Source: Njordibacter sp937773555
GTDB lineage: Bacteria > Pseudomonadota > Gammaproteobacteria > Pseudomonadales > Balneatricaceae
Assembly: GCF_047730085.1 (NCBI RefSeq)
Contig: NZ_CP159830.1
Location: 62,001 to 126,000 of the forward strand
Direction: 5' to 3'
Length of the DNA stretch: 64,000 nucleotides
Made by a program: the position numbers and the translations under genes. The notes under the pieces were generated by a model. The model saw nothing but the letters and a program-made list of their open reading frames with translations. It did no database searches and was not told the DNA's origin. Of the stretch, positions 1 to 8,589 are shown in pieces. How positions within the stretch are numbered: the first letter of the stretch is position 1; each line of letters starts with the position of its first letter.

Positions 1-1736
1 CATCGTGAATAACGAATCATAATGCCTTCGGTGCCATGAATTTCCATAGGCCCAATACCACTAGTGTGCCCTTCGGTATCGGAGGCGTCCCGGGTTAGAG
101 CAGAGGCGACAATATAGGCTAAACGTTTTCCGGCACCAATTTCGGCTAGTAACGCATCTACATCCACTAGTTTTTGTTCAGCAACATAGCTTTTTAACTG
201 ATTGGCATCTACCGTCTCTAAGCTTAACGCATTGCTGCCTAACTCTTGGTTTAGCAGGCGACGTCCCAAATTCACAGCGTCATCAGTCGCTTGGTGCTTT
301 AGGGCGTGACGAATATTACTGTTAGCTTTCGCTGTAGCCACAAAGTTAAGCCAGCTCATGTTGGGCTTCGCACTTGCAGTAGTGACAATCTCTATTGTGT
401 CTCCGCTGTCCAGCTTTTGGCTAAGCGGCGCAAGACGGCGATTGATACGACAAGCAATACAAGTATTGCCAATGTCCGTATGCACAGCGTAGGCGAAATC
501 AACAGGCGTTGCTCCAGCAGGCAATGAAAACACTCCACCTTTAGGAGAGAAAACATACACCTCATCTGGGAATAGATCATGCTTAACATGGTTAATGAAC
601 TCCATGGCATTGCCAGAGCGTTTTTGCATCTCTACCAGTTCTTGAATCCATTTTTGGGCGTGGTTATGGGCGCGCTGAGCACGGCTATTAGTGTTTTTGT
701 ACAGCCAGTGCTCTGCTACACCATGGTTGGCAATATCGTCCATCTCTTTGGTGCGTATTTGTATTTCGATAGGGGTATGTACCCCAGAACCTGCGCGATA
801 GAGCGTGGTGTGAATAGATTGGTAGCCGTTTGACTTAGGGATTGCAATATAGTCTTTAAAACGTCCGGGTACTGGGCGATATAAATTGAGGTGATGCACT
901 GCTCCTAAGATACGGTAACAGGTGTCTACCTTGTCCGTTACAATACGAAAGGCAAATACATCCATAATTTCCCTAAAGGATTTGCTCTGCTCGCGCATTT
1001 TATTGTAGATGCCCGCCAGGTGTTTTTGACGCCCGCTAATAACGCCTGGCAGTTCTTCGTGCTCCAAGCAATCAACTAGAGCAATCTGCACTTGTTCCAA
1101 CAGTGCTTTGCGCTCACCCCGCGCTGCAGCGACTGCTCGCTGAATGTACCGGTGGCGCATTGGGTGGTAGGCGGCAAAGGCTAAGTCTTCTAATTCTATT
1201 TTTAAATCATGCATGCCCAAGCGGCCAGCAATAGGGGCGTAAATATCAGTCGTTTCTTTGGCAATGCGGCGGCGGCTATCTGGCCGCATAGCACCAATAG
1301 TGCGCATGTTGTGCAAGCGGTCTGCGAGTTTCACCAAGATAACACGAATGTCCTTAGCCATGGCAATAGCCATTTTTTGGAAGTTGTGAGCTTGGCTTTC
1401 TGCGCGAGTTTTAAATTCTAGGTGGGTGAGCTTGCTAACCCCATCAACTAAGCTAGCCACAGTCTCTCCAAATTGAGTTTCAAGGCCTTGTTTGTCTACT
1501 TGTGTATCTTCAATAACATCATGCAGCATGGCGGCCATCAGGCTTTCATGGTCCATGTGCATGTCGCCCAGGATGCTTGCTACTGCGAGGGGGTGAGTGA
1601 CATAGGCTTCACCGCTCTTGCGCATTTGGCCATCATGGGCCTGTTCGGCATAGTAATATGCCCGCCGAACTGCATTCACCTGAGCAGGTTCAAGGTAGTC
1701 GTCAAGACGCGTTGCGAGGGCGTCAATGGTAGGCAT
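1..1736 (-). CDS. spoT: Bifunctional (p)ppGpp synthetase/hydrolase SpoT (3' end outside window)
   Basis: Makes and breaks the alarmone (p)ppGpp in the stringent response. Translating the minus strand from the ATG at 1736 gives an open frame to the window edge (about 578 residues). The N-terminal HD hydrolase domain carries HDVIEDT near residue 75 and the KLADRLHNMRT block. The synthetase domain has PGRFKDYIAIPKSNGYQSIHT-type sequence; the RFKD form is what bifunctional enzymes show, while synthetase-only RelA has an acidic version. A TGS domain follows (VYVFSPKG, LPAGATPVDFAYAVHTDIG). The C-terminal ACT region lies beyond base 1. It follows rpoZ and gmk on the same strand, the classic order, but a terminator-like hairpin lies between rpoZ and spoT. 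Confidence 0.95.
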   Translation of the reverse strand, partial: MPTIDALATRLDDYLEPAQVNAVRRAYYYAEQAHDGQMRKSGEAYVTHPLAVASILGDMHMDHESLMAAMLHDVIEDTQVDKQGLETQFGETVASLVDGVSKLTHLEFKTRAESQAHNFQKMAIAMAKDIRVILVKLADRLHNMRTIGAMRPDSRRRIAKETTDIYAPIAGRLGMHDLKIELEDLAFAAYHPMRHRYIQRAVAAARGERKALLEQVQIALVDCLEHEELPGVISGRQKHLAGIYNKMREQSKSFREIMDVFAFRIVTDKVDTCYRILGAVHHLNLYRPVPGRFKDYIAIPKSNGYQSIHTTLYRAGSGVHTPIEIQIRTKEMDDIANHGVAEHWLYKNTNSRAQRAHNHAQKWIQELVEMQKRSGNAMEFINHVKHDLFPDEVYVFSPKGGVFSLPAGATPVDFAYAVHTDIGNTCIACRINRRLAPLSQKLDSGDTIEIVTTASAKPNMSWLNFVATAKANSNIRHALKHQATDDAVNLGRRLLNQELGSNALSLETVDANQLKSYVAEQKLVDVDALLAEIGAGKRLAYIVASALTRDASDTEGHTSGIGPMEIHGTEGIMIRYSR

Positions 1737-1833
1737 AGTTCGGCATCCGTTCAGGGTAATAGACCCATGTTAACGGAAAACTATCCAAACTTGGCAGTTT
1801 TGTTGAAACTTTGTTGAATTGGTTAATAAAACC

Positions 1834-1860
1834 CACAAAAAAGGAGCCTAGGGCTCCTTT
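1834..1860 (-). terminator. Intrinsic terminator after rpoZ, ahead of spoT
   Basis: A 9-bp perfect stem (AAAGGAGCC / GGCTCCTTT, 1840-1848 with 1852-1860) has a 3-base loop. Read on the minus strand it runs into six T residues (1842-1837), the layout of a rho-independent terminator. On the plus strand there is no T tract. It should stop or attenuate gmk/rpoZ transcripts before spoT. Confidence 0.75.
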
Positions 1861-1896
1861 AGATGGGGTAATTATAGCCTAAGAGTAGCGACGAAA

Positions 1897-2220
1897 TTAC
1901 TCGTCAATATCAGGGCTGCCCTGAACAACTTCTTCACTTGCTTCAGCAACAGTTTGCGTCACTTCATCGAGTACATCTTGATCTGCCGGAACTTCAGTAA
2001 ACTGTTGATTGATCTCATCATGATCATCCAAAATGCTAGCATTAATGAATCCCTCAGCTATTTCGCGCAAAGCAACCACAGTGCACTTGTCATTTTCCCA
2101 CTCGATGTGGGCTTCTTTGCCACCAGTTGCAAGTTGGCGAGCACGTTTGGTGGACACCATGATGAGCTCAAAGCGGTTATCAACGTTTTCCAAACAATCT
2201 TCTACGGTTACGCGAGCCAT
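1897..2220 (-). CDS. rpoZ: DNA-directed RNA polymerase omega subunit
   Basis: Omega helps fold and hold the beta-prime subunit of RNA polymerase and forms part of a ppGpp site in proteobacteria. The 107-residue protein starts MARVTVEDCLENVDNRFELI, the family signature, followed by the conserved RARQL block and a KCTVVALREIAEG segment. The acidic C-terminal tail (residues about 65-107) is longer than the 91-residue E. coli protein and is variable in the family. It lies between gmk and spoT on the same strand, so the polymerase subunit sits beside the ppGpp enzyme as in E. coli. The 78-base gap to gmk could hold its own promoter. Confidence 0.96.
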   Translation of the reverse strand: MARVTVEDCLENVDNRFELIMVSTKRARQLATGGKEAHIEWENDKCTVVALREIAEGFINASILDDHDEINQQFTEVPADQDVLDEVTQTVAEASEEVVQGSPDIDE

Positions 2221-2298
2221 GTGTGTTACCTGTTATTTATGATCGATGCCGTTCGGCGTTTACTAACGGCCAAAATTAGACGCGCTAGTGTACAAAAT

Positions 2299-2928
2299 TT
2301 AGCCACCTGTTGACAAGAGTTCTTGTAATAATTGGTCGTGATTATGTGTTTGTTGAGGGGTTTTTAAGCGCCTGCTGGTAAAAATACACTGCAAATCAGC
2401 TAAAGCATGTTGAAAGTCGTCATTGATGACTAAAAAGTGGCTACCAGAATAATGGCTAATTTCGCTATGTGCCTCAGCCATTCGCTTGGCAATAACGGCA
2501 TTACTATCTGTACCTCTGCCTTGCAAGCGATGTTGTAAGGCTTGTTGGGATGGTGGCAATATAGTGATAGCAATGGCCTGTGGGAAAATGTCCAAGACTT
2601 GATCACGACCCTGCCAATCAATTTCTAGGATTACATCTTTGCCTTGAGCAAGGCTTGACTCAACCCATTGCCTAGAGGTGCCGTAGCTGTTCTCAAACAC
2701 AGTTGCGTACTCAAGCATTTGTTGCTGACCCACTAAAAGGGCAAAGTCTTTCTGAGCTACGAAGTTATAGTCCACACCATCCTGCTCGCCATCCCTTATA
2801 GTTCGTGTTGTGTGAGACACCGATACACAGATTTGGCTATCTTGTGCCAAAAGGGCTTTTACCAGGCTTGTTTTGCCTGCACCAGAGGGAGCCGAAAGGA
2901 TATATAGTGCGCCAGAAGTGTTGGACAT
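2299..2928 (-). CDS. gmk: Guanylate kinase
   Basis: Converts GMP and ATP to GDP and ADP in the cytosol; essential for GTP and dGTP supply. The P-loop SAPSGAGKTSL lies at about residues 10-20, followed by SVSHTTRTIRDGEQDGVDY (the GMP-binding Ser/Arg/Tyr region) and LEIDWQG. With the ATG at 2928 the product is 209 residues (MSNTSGALYILSAPSG), matching the family. The frame stays open upstream to 3036, but that extension is hydrophobic and unlike Gmk, so the internal start is chosen. It is divergent from rph across about 190 bases. Confidence 0.95.
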   Translation of the reverse strand: MSNTSGALYILSAPSGAGKTSLVKALLAQDSQICVSVSHTTRTIRDGEQDGVDYNFVAQKDFALLVGQQQMLEYATVFENSYGTSRQWVESSLAQGKDVILEIDWQGRDQVLDIFPQAIAITILPPSQQALQHRLQGRGTDSNAVIAKRMAEAHSEISHYSGSHFLVINDDFQHALADLQCIFTSRRLKTPQQTHNHDQLLQELLSTGG

Positions 2929-3118
2929 GATAGGGCCGCTGTATTGAAAAAATAAACAGAACCCGATTATATGCAAGCTTGGCGGGAATGTCAGCCTAAC
3001 AACAAGCCATTGTTTGACAGTTATTACTTTTTGCATGCAGTAAATTTTAAATGCTAGGTGTCATCTGTGCTTAACTGGATTAAAATAGAAGCTCATCATT
3101 AATGAACCAAGGTTACCC

Positions 3119-3889
3119 ATGACATCCTCCATTACCGATCAGCTTAAAGGTATCAAGCTCAATTTCACACGCCCTAGTGGCCGAGCAACTGATCAACTAC
3201 GTGACATCAAAATTACCCGCGGCTTTACCAAGCATGCAGAAGGCTCGGTACTGATCGAATTTGGTGATACCCGTGTGCTGTGCACAGCGACAGTAGAGCG
3301 CGGTGTGCCCCGATTTTTACGTGGCTCTGGCAGTGGTTGGGTAACGGCTGAATATGGCATGTTGCCCCGCGCTACCCATTCTCGTAACGGTCGTGAAGCG
3401 GCTCGCGGCAAGCAGGGTGGGCGTACTTTAGAAATCCAACGTTTGATTGGTCGCTCTTTACGCGCATCGCTAAATTTAGAAAAACTGGGTGAAAATACCA
3501 TTACCTTAGATTGTGACGTTCTGCAAGCCGATGGTGGTACGCGCACAGCCTCTATTACTGGGGCTTACATTGCTATGGTAGATGCCATTAATGTGCTAAA
3601 GAAAGATAAAAATGGCGCTATGAGAGGAGATCCTCTTAGGCGTCAGATTGCAGCAATCTCTGTGGGCATATATAAAGATGAGCCGGTGCTTGATTTGGAT
3701 TATGACGAAGATTCGAAGGCCGAAACGGATATGAATGTAGTAATGACTGCAGACGGTGGGTTTATCGAAGTTCAGGGCACTGCTGAGGGCTCGCCCTACA
3801 CCCAAGACCAAATGATGGCAATGTTGGCTTTAGCCCGCAAGGGTATTACTGAGATTGCAGCACTCCAAACAGCTGCTTTAGCAGACTAG
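3119..3889 (+). CDS. rph: Ribonuclease PH
   Basis: A phosphate-dependent 3'-5' exoribonuclease that trims tRNA 3' ends. The core RPSGRATDQLRDIKITRGF and the later GSGWVTAEYGMLPRATHSR and DVLQADGGTRTASITGA motifs are textbook RNase PH. At 256 residues it is about 18 longer than usual: MTSSITDQLKGIKLNFT precedes the normal RPSGR start. No ATG, GTG or TTG lies between, so the extension is probably real. It is divergent from gmk and convergent with crc; rph-crc-pyrE is the Pseudomonas arrangement. Unlike the E. coli K-12 copy, the frame is intact. Confidence 0.95.
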   Translation: MTSSITDQLKGIKLNFTRPSGRATDQLRDIKITRGFTKHAEGSVLIEFGDTRVLCTATVERGVPRFLRGSGSGWVTAEYGMLPRATHSRNGREAARGKQGGRTLEIQRLIGRSLRASLNLEKLGENTITLDCDVLQADGGTRTASITGAYIAMVDAINVLKKDKNGAMRGDPLRRQIAAISVGIYKDEPVLDLDYDEDSKAETDMNVVMTADGGFIEVQGTAEGSPYTQDQMMAMLALARKGITEIAALQTAALAD

Positions 3890-3949
3890 GCTTGTTGTGG
3901 GCTGCTGTTCTTATTTGTCACTTTCAGCAGCAGCTCTCGTGCAGTGTCA

Positions 3950-4723
3950 TCATAAGTCGCAGGTATAGTCGATAATCAATGGCGAATGATTAGAGAAACG
4001 CTGTTCACGGTAAATACCAGCATTACGGACGTTGCGGCGTAAATTAGGGGTAGTAATTTGATAATCTAGCCGCGCACCTTCGTTAAGCTTAAATGCTCTG
4101 TTGTAGTCTGGCCACCAGGTAAACTGGCGCTCATTTTGGTTGACCTGACGAAAGGCATCACAAAATTCTAGTTGGAAAAAAATCTCATCTAAGACGTCGC
4201 GCTCTTCCGGTAAAAAGCCAGAATTCTTTTGATTTACATACCACCCAGAAAGGTCTTCGGGCTTATGCGCTGTATTTATGGTGCCACAGAAAATAAACTC
4301 ACGACGCTTGCGCAGGGTTTTGCGTAGGTGGTTACTAAACTGGTCCATAAACTCGTTTTTAGCGTCTTGTTTATCGTCATCACCCAGGCCTGAAGGCACA
4401 GAAATAGACGCAATGCTAATTTTTTCGAAGTCAGCTTGGATAAAACGACCCTCAAAATCACACCCAGAAAAACCAAGCCCCGTCATAACTGCCTTTGGCT
4501 GGTGGCGGCTATAAATGGCGGTACCACCATAACCATCCTCAAACGCATCAAAAAAGTAGACATGCCAGCCCTCTGGATGAAATAGCGGCTCGTCGAGCTG
4601 ATAGTCTTTTTCACGAATATCTTGCAAGCACACCACATCGGCATCTTGGGTTATCATCCAATCAAACAGGCCGCGTTCGGCTGCCTGACGTAAACCTTGA
4701 ACATTTAAAGTAATAACACGCAT
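3950..4723 (-). CDS. crc: Crc-type catabolite repression protein (ExoIII fold, nuclease-dead)
   Basis: The protein has the exonuclease III/EEP fold but matches Pseudomonas Crc better than XthA. At 257 residues, its key sites are altered: the metal-binding Glu is D35 (VCLQDIRE), the GDxN motif is C146-G-T-I-N150, and the catalytic SDH is S244-N-H246. Crc shares loss of nuclease residues and has no nuclease activity; in Pseudomonas it binds with Hfq to A-rich mRNA sites and represses catabolic genes. Shared segments include ERGLF..W near residue 16, RRKRREFIFCG, GFLPEER and FSNHSPLIIDY (RFSQHAPLIVDY in Pseudomonas). Its position between rph and pyrE is diagnostic. Automatic annotation would probably say exodeoxyribonuclease III. 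Confidence 0.88.
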   Translation of the reverse strand: MRVITLNVQGLRQAAERGLFDWMITQDADVVCLQDIREKDYQLDEPLFHPEGWHVYFFDAFEDGYGGTAIYSRHQPKAVMTGLGFSGCDFEGRFIQADFEKISIASISVPSGLGDDDKQDAKNEFMDQFSNHLRKTLRKRREFIFCGTINTAHKPEDLSGWYVNQKNSGFLPEERDVLDEIFFQLEFCDAFRQVNQNERQFTWWPDYNRAFKLNEGARLDYQITTPNLRRNVRNAGIYREQRFSNHSPLIIDYTCDL

Positions 4724-4911
4724 GGGTATTGTTGGGTCACTCGCAAATAAGCTTATATTAGAGCCTGCAAATTCGCATTAGGAATTGATTTTATTATTTC
4801 CTAGTGATTATACCACGGTCTAGACATATGGCCCACATCGGACTCTGAAATGTCTGGTGATTTACTTACATTTACTCTCTCTAATGGCATCCTTCGCCTC
4901 AGGCCATGGTG

Positions 4912-4917
4912 TATAAT
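4912..4917 (+). promoter_or_regulatory. Probable -10 box of the pyrE promoter
   Basis: A perfect TATAAT lies at 4912-4917, 40 bases before the pyrE ATG at 4958. The -35 region at normal spacing is poor, so it may need an activator. Transcription starting near 4924 would exclude the upstream in-frame ATG at 4850. Confidence 0.45.
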
Positions 4918-4957
4918 ACCAACAGGTAAATTGGCGACAAATAACTTAGAGAAACTT

Positions 4958-5608
4958 ATGAAAGACTACCAAAGAGAATTTATAGAGTTTGCCATTGAGC
5001 GTGACGTTTTGCGTTTTGGTGAATTCACCTTAAAATCTGGTCGTCTAAGCCCTTACTATTTTAACTTTGGCCTGTTTAACACAGGTTCTGCCCTGGCTCG
5101 ATTGGGCCGATACTTTGCCCAAGCTTTAGTTGACTCAGGCATTAAATGTGACGTCATTTTAGGCCCAGCATATAAAGGCATTCCACTGGCTACTGCCATG
5201 GTGGTAGCTTTAAGTGAGCATCATGGTATTGATATGCCTTATGCCTTTAACCGTAAAGAAGTTAAAGCCCATGGGGAAGGCGGTTCTATAGTGGGCGCTG
5301 AGCTCAGAGGGAGGGTGGCTATTGTTGATGATGTCATTACTGCAGGGACGGCAATTCGAGAAGTAATGGCCATCATCGACGCTCATAAGGCCACCCCTGC
5401 TGCCACACTGATTGCCATTGACCGCATGGAAAAAGGCCAAGGTGATCTGTCAGCTATTCAGGAAGTAGAGAGAGATTACGCGATCAAAGTGGTCAGTATT
5501 ATTAGCTTTAATGACGTACTGGAATACTTGCAAGAAAATAGCGCCAATCACGCACACGTTGAGGCGATGCTTAGGTACCGTGAAGACTTTGGCGTGCTCG
5601 TGGCATAG
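4958..5608 (+). CDS. pyrE: Orotate phosphoribosyltransferase
   Basis: Couples orotate to PRPP to form OMP in de novo pyrimidine synthesis. The PRPP loop IVDDVITAGTAIRE lies at about residues 121-134, with FTLKSGRLSPYYFN near residue 23 and ILGPAYKGIPLA in the middle. Starting at 4958 (MKDYQREFIEFAIERDV) gives 216 residues, the normal size, with AGAG just upstream. The open frame reaches back to an ATG at 4850, but those 36 codons lie upstream of the likely -10 box. It is convergent with slmA, 22 bases apart. Confidence 0.96.
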   Translation: MKDYQREFIEFAIERDVLRFGEFTLKSGRLSPYYFNFGLFNTGSALARLGRYFAQALVDSGIKCDVILGPAYKGIPLATAMVVALSEHHGIDMPYAFNRKEVKAHGEGGSIVGAELRGRVAIVDDVITAGTAIREVMAIIDAHKATPAATLIAIDRMEKGQGDLSAIQEVERDYAIKVVSIISFNDVLEYLQENSANHAHVEAMLRYREDFGVLVA

Positions 5609-5630
5609 TGTGCCCCCGCAGCGTAAAATC

Positions 5631-6215
5631 CTAGCGCATGAGATTTTGGCTTAAAGTAGACCATTGATCTGCCCAAGTGGCCGTGGGCTTATGGCGAAAG
5701 TTTGTGCGGCTATACTGGCGAATCCTACCTTCTACGACGGCCATCAATAGGTTGGCACTGCTAGTAGGTGTGTCTTTAGTTCGCAAGCTTTCACGCAGTT
5801 CTGCTTCTCTAAGAATTTGCTTAAGCTGAGTCTCCAATTTTTCAAATAGCTGGTTAACTCGGTTGCCTAATCGCTCGTTCTCACCTATTAGAGCTTCGCC
5901 TGTCAATATTCGGCTGATGCCCGCATTGCGCTCTACAAAGGTAAGTAGCAGCGTAAGAATTTGCTGGCATTTAGCCAGAGCACCTAGTTCTTGTTGCTGG
6001 ATCATCTTTGCACGACTAAAAATAGTGTCCTCAACAAACTCAATTAGGGCATCAAACATTTGCGCTTTACTGGCGAAGTGCCTATATAAAGCGGCCTCAG
6101 ACACACCTACACGTTTAGCTAAAGCAGCTGTGGTGATACGCATATTGGGATCTTCTAACATTTCCATTAGGGCGTGTAAGATTTGTTGTTTACGGGATAT
6201 TTTAGCTTCAGTCAT
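5631..6215 (-). CDS. slmA: Nucleoid occlusion factor SlmA (TetR fold)
   Basis: Binds specific chromosomal sites and blocks FtsZ assembly over the nucleoid. The 194-residue protein starts with a TetR helix-turn-helix (residues about 8-55: RKQQILHALMEMLED, RITTAALAKRVGVSEAALYRHF) and continues FASKAQMFDALIEFVEDTIF, closely matching E. coli SlmA. It is the last gene of the minus-strand coaBC-dut-algC-argB-slmA run, 18 bases after argB, as in Pseudomonas relatives. Confidence 0.93.
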   Translation of the reverse strand: MTEAKISRKQQILHALMEMLEDPNMRITTAALAKRVGVSEAALYRHFASKAQMFDALIEFVEDTIFSRAKMIQQQELGALAKCQQILTLLLTFVERNAGISRILTGEALIGENERLGNRVNQLFEKLETQLKQILREAELRESLRTKDTPTSSANLLMAVVEGRIRQYSRTNFRHKPTATWADQWSTLSQNLMR

Positions 6216-6233
6216 AGTGCTATTGTGGCTTCT

Positions 6234-7151
6234 TTAAGGTGTTTTAGTGTTATCAGTGGTGTCTGTAATCAGGGTGCCTACACCTTGATCAGTAAAGATT
6301 TCCAATAGCGTAGCATGATTCACTCGTCCGTCAATAATATGGGCACGCTTCACTCCGCCTTTTACGGCATCTAACGCGCAAGCTATTTTAGGTAACATGC
6401 CACCATAAATGGTGCCATCGGCAATCAATTTATCAACTTGATTAGTTGATAAGCCAGTTAATAAATGACCTTCTTTATCTAACAGCCCCGCAGTATTGGT
6501 CAGCAGCATAAGCTTTTCGGCTTGCAGGATTTCTGCGACTTTACCAGCTACTAAGTCGGCGTTAATGTTATATGAGTTACCCTCGTCGTCTACCCCAATA
6601 GGGGCAATGACAGGAATAAAGTCACTATTGCGCAACATGTCGAGCACGTCGGTATTAATGGCACTTACTTCACCGACATGGCCAATATCAATAATCTCAG
6701 GTGCCAACATTTCTGGCGTTTGGTGAGTCACTCTTAATTGTTTAGCTTGTATAAGTTTGCCATCCTTACCTGTTAAACCGATCGCTTGGCCACCATTTTG
6801 ATTGATGAGGTTAACGATATCTTTATTAACCGCACCACCAAGCACCATTTCTACCACATTCATGGTAGCGGTATCTGTGACGCGCATACCATTAACAAAG
6901 TGCGAATCTATGTTGAGCTTGGTGAGTAGATCACCAATTTGTGGGCCTCCACCATGTACAACAACAGGGTTCATCCCCACCAGTTTCATCATCACAATAT
7001 CTCGTGCAAAACTGTTCTTGAGGTCGTCGTCAATCATGGCGTTACCACCAAACTTAACCACAATTGTTTTGCCAGTAAAGCGTTGAATATAGGGCAAGGC
7101 TTCGCTTAATACTTGTGCTACGTTAATGGCAGCTTGGCGATCGAGTGTCAT
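6234..7151 (-). CDS. argB: Acetylglutamate kinase
   Basis: Phosphorylates N-acetyl-L-glutamate with ATP, the second step of arginine synthesis. Amino-acid-kinase motifs are present: VVKFGGNAM near residue 27, VHGGGPQIG near 65 and the ADLVAGKVAEIL segment. At 305 residues, with an N-terminal helix (RQAAINVAQVLSEALPYI), it resembles the hexameric, arginine-inhibited enzymes of Pseudomonas rather than the shorter E. coli form. Its ATG overlaps the algC stop by four bases (ATGA), so the two are probably translationally coupled. Confidence 0.96.
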   Translation of the reverse strand: MTLDRQAAINVAQVLSEALPYIQRFTGKTIVVKFGGNAMIDDDLKNSFARDIVMMKLVGMNPVVVHGGGPQIGDLLTKLNIDSHFVNGMRVTDTATMNVVEMVLGGAVNKDIVNLINQNGGQAIGLTGKDGKLIQAKQLRVTHQTPEMLAPEIIDIGHVGEVSAINTDVLDMLRNSDFIPVIAPIGVDDEGNSYNINADLVAGKVAEILQAEKLMLLTNTAGLLDKEGHLLTGLSTNQVDKLIADGTIYGGMLPKIACALDAVKGGVKRAHIIDGRVNHATLLEIFTDQGVGTLITDTTDNTKTP

Positions 7152-8554
7152 AGGTGGTAGTCCGGCACGGTAAGTTTGGCATCAACGGCATGTAAGTGGC
7201 GTTGGAATTCATCTTGAATACGTTGCAATGCAGCTTTGCTCTCGCCCTCAAAGCGTAACACTAAAACAGGGGTGGTGTTAGAGGCTCTTACTAAACCCCA
7301 GCCATCTTTATAATCCACACGGATGCCATCAATGGTAGACACTTTGCCCGCGGGGAATTGCGCCTGCTGTAACTGTGTTACTAACTCAAATTTTTCGTCT
7401 TCAGTAACATTAATATTAATTTCTGGGGTGCTGAAATCTTCTGGAAAACGCTTGAATATAGCGCTTGCTGGTTCACAACTGTCGGCTAATATTTCGCACA
7501 AGCGAACAGCACTGTATATGCCATCATCAAATCCATACCAGCGTTCTTTAAAGAAAATGTGACCGCTCATTTCACCTGCAAGTAAAGCCCCTGTTTCAAT
7601 CATTTTACTTTTAATTAGGGAATGCCCAGTTTTCCACATGGTGGGTACACCGCCCATACTCTGGATAAAAGGTTCTAAAAGACGAGTGCACTTCACATCA
7701 TAAATAATCTCTGCATTAGGGTTGCGGCTAATTACATCTTCTGCAAACAGCATAAGCAGCTTGTCTGGATAAATCATCTGTCCAGCCTCGGTAATCACCC
7801 CGACACGATCACCATCACCGTCAAAGGCAAGGCCAATATCCGCTTTATGCTCTGCAACGGCGGCTTGTAAATCAACCAAATTAGCCGGTTTACCAGGGTC
7901 TGGATGATGGTTAGGGAAGTTGCCATCGACTTCACAGAATAATTCGATAACCTCACAGCCCAATTGTTTAAATAGCTTTGGTGCAATGTCTCCAGCAATA
8001 CCATTGCCAGCATCTAGTACGACTTTTAGGGGCTTAGCCAGCTTAATGTCATGGCTAATTCGATCCTGATAGGTCTGATCGATCACATGGTCTTCAATGT
8101 TGCCCACACCACGCTCGTAGTCTTGTAGGTCAATAAGGTCTCGCAACGCTATAATGCTTTCGTTAGCTAAAGTTTGGCCACCAATGACAATTTTACAACC
8201 ATTATAATTAGAAGGGTTATGGCTACCCGTAAGCATAATGCCAGATTTGGTGTCTAAGGTTTTAACTCCAAAGTACAATACTGGCGTAGGCACAGCGCCT
8301 AAATGCAGCACGTGGCAGCCAGTGTCAGATAAACCAGCCATTAACGCTTGGCCTAACCTTGGGCTAGATAATCTGCCATCAGCACCAACAGCGATACTGT
8401 ATTCGCCATTGCGTATCACCTGGGTGCCTACGGCCAAGCCAATATGGTAGAGCATGGCTTCACTGAGCTGTTTGTCGACAATGCCTCGGATGTCGTATGC
8501 CCGAAAAATTTCATTGGCTAGTGGAAGGGGGGGTTGGTAGCGAAGGCGATCCAT
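7148..8554 (-). CDS. algC: Phosphomannomutase/phosphoglucomutase
   Basis: Interconverts the 1- and 6-phosphates of mannose and glucose for cell-surface polysaccharide precursors. The 468-residue protein shows the four alpha-D-phosphohexomutase motifs: FRAYDIRG near residue 17, the phosphoserine loop TGSHNPSNYNG near 108, the Mg-binding loop FDGDGDRVGV near 243 and the sugar loop GEMSGHIFF near 323. The C-terminal phosphate-binding loop RASNTTPVLVLRFEGES is also present. The length and motif spelling match P. aeruginosa AlgC. It lies between dut and argB as in Pseudomonas. Confidence 0.94.
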   Translation of the reverse strand: MDRLRYQPPLPLANEIFRAYDIRGIVDKQLSEAMLYHIGLAVGTQVIRNGEYSIAVGADGRLSSPRLGQALMAGLSDTGCHVLHLGAVPTPVLYFGVKTLDTKSGIMLTGSHNPSNYNGCKIVIGGQTLANESIIALRDLIDLQDYERGVGNIEDHVIDQTYQDRISHDIKLAKPLKVVLDAGNGIAGDIAPKLFKQLGCEVIELFCEVDGNFPNHHPDPGKPANLVDLQAAVAEHKADIGLAFDGDGDRVGVITEAGQMIYPDKLLMLFAEDVISRNPNAEIIYDVKCTRLLEPFIQSMGGVPTMWKTGHSLIKSKMIETGALLAGEMSGHIFFKERWYGFDDGIYSAVRLCEILADSCEPASAIFKRFPEDFSTPEININVTEDEKFELVTQLQQAQFPAGKVSTIDGIRVDYKDGWGLVRASNTTPVLVLRFEGESKAALQRIQDEFQRHLHAVDAKLTVPDYHL

Positions 8555-8589
8555 GCGGGTAATATCCTATAATTCAGTGTGTGAAGGTT

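Noticed and set aside
4850..4957. Longer pyrE start at 4850
   Set aside because: The extension is not family-like and lies upstream of a TATAAT at 4912; the ATG at 4958 gives the normal PyrE start.
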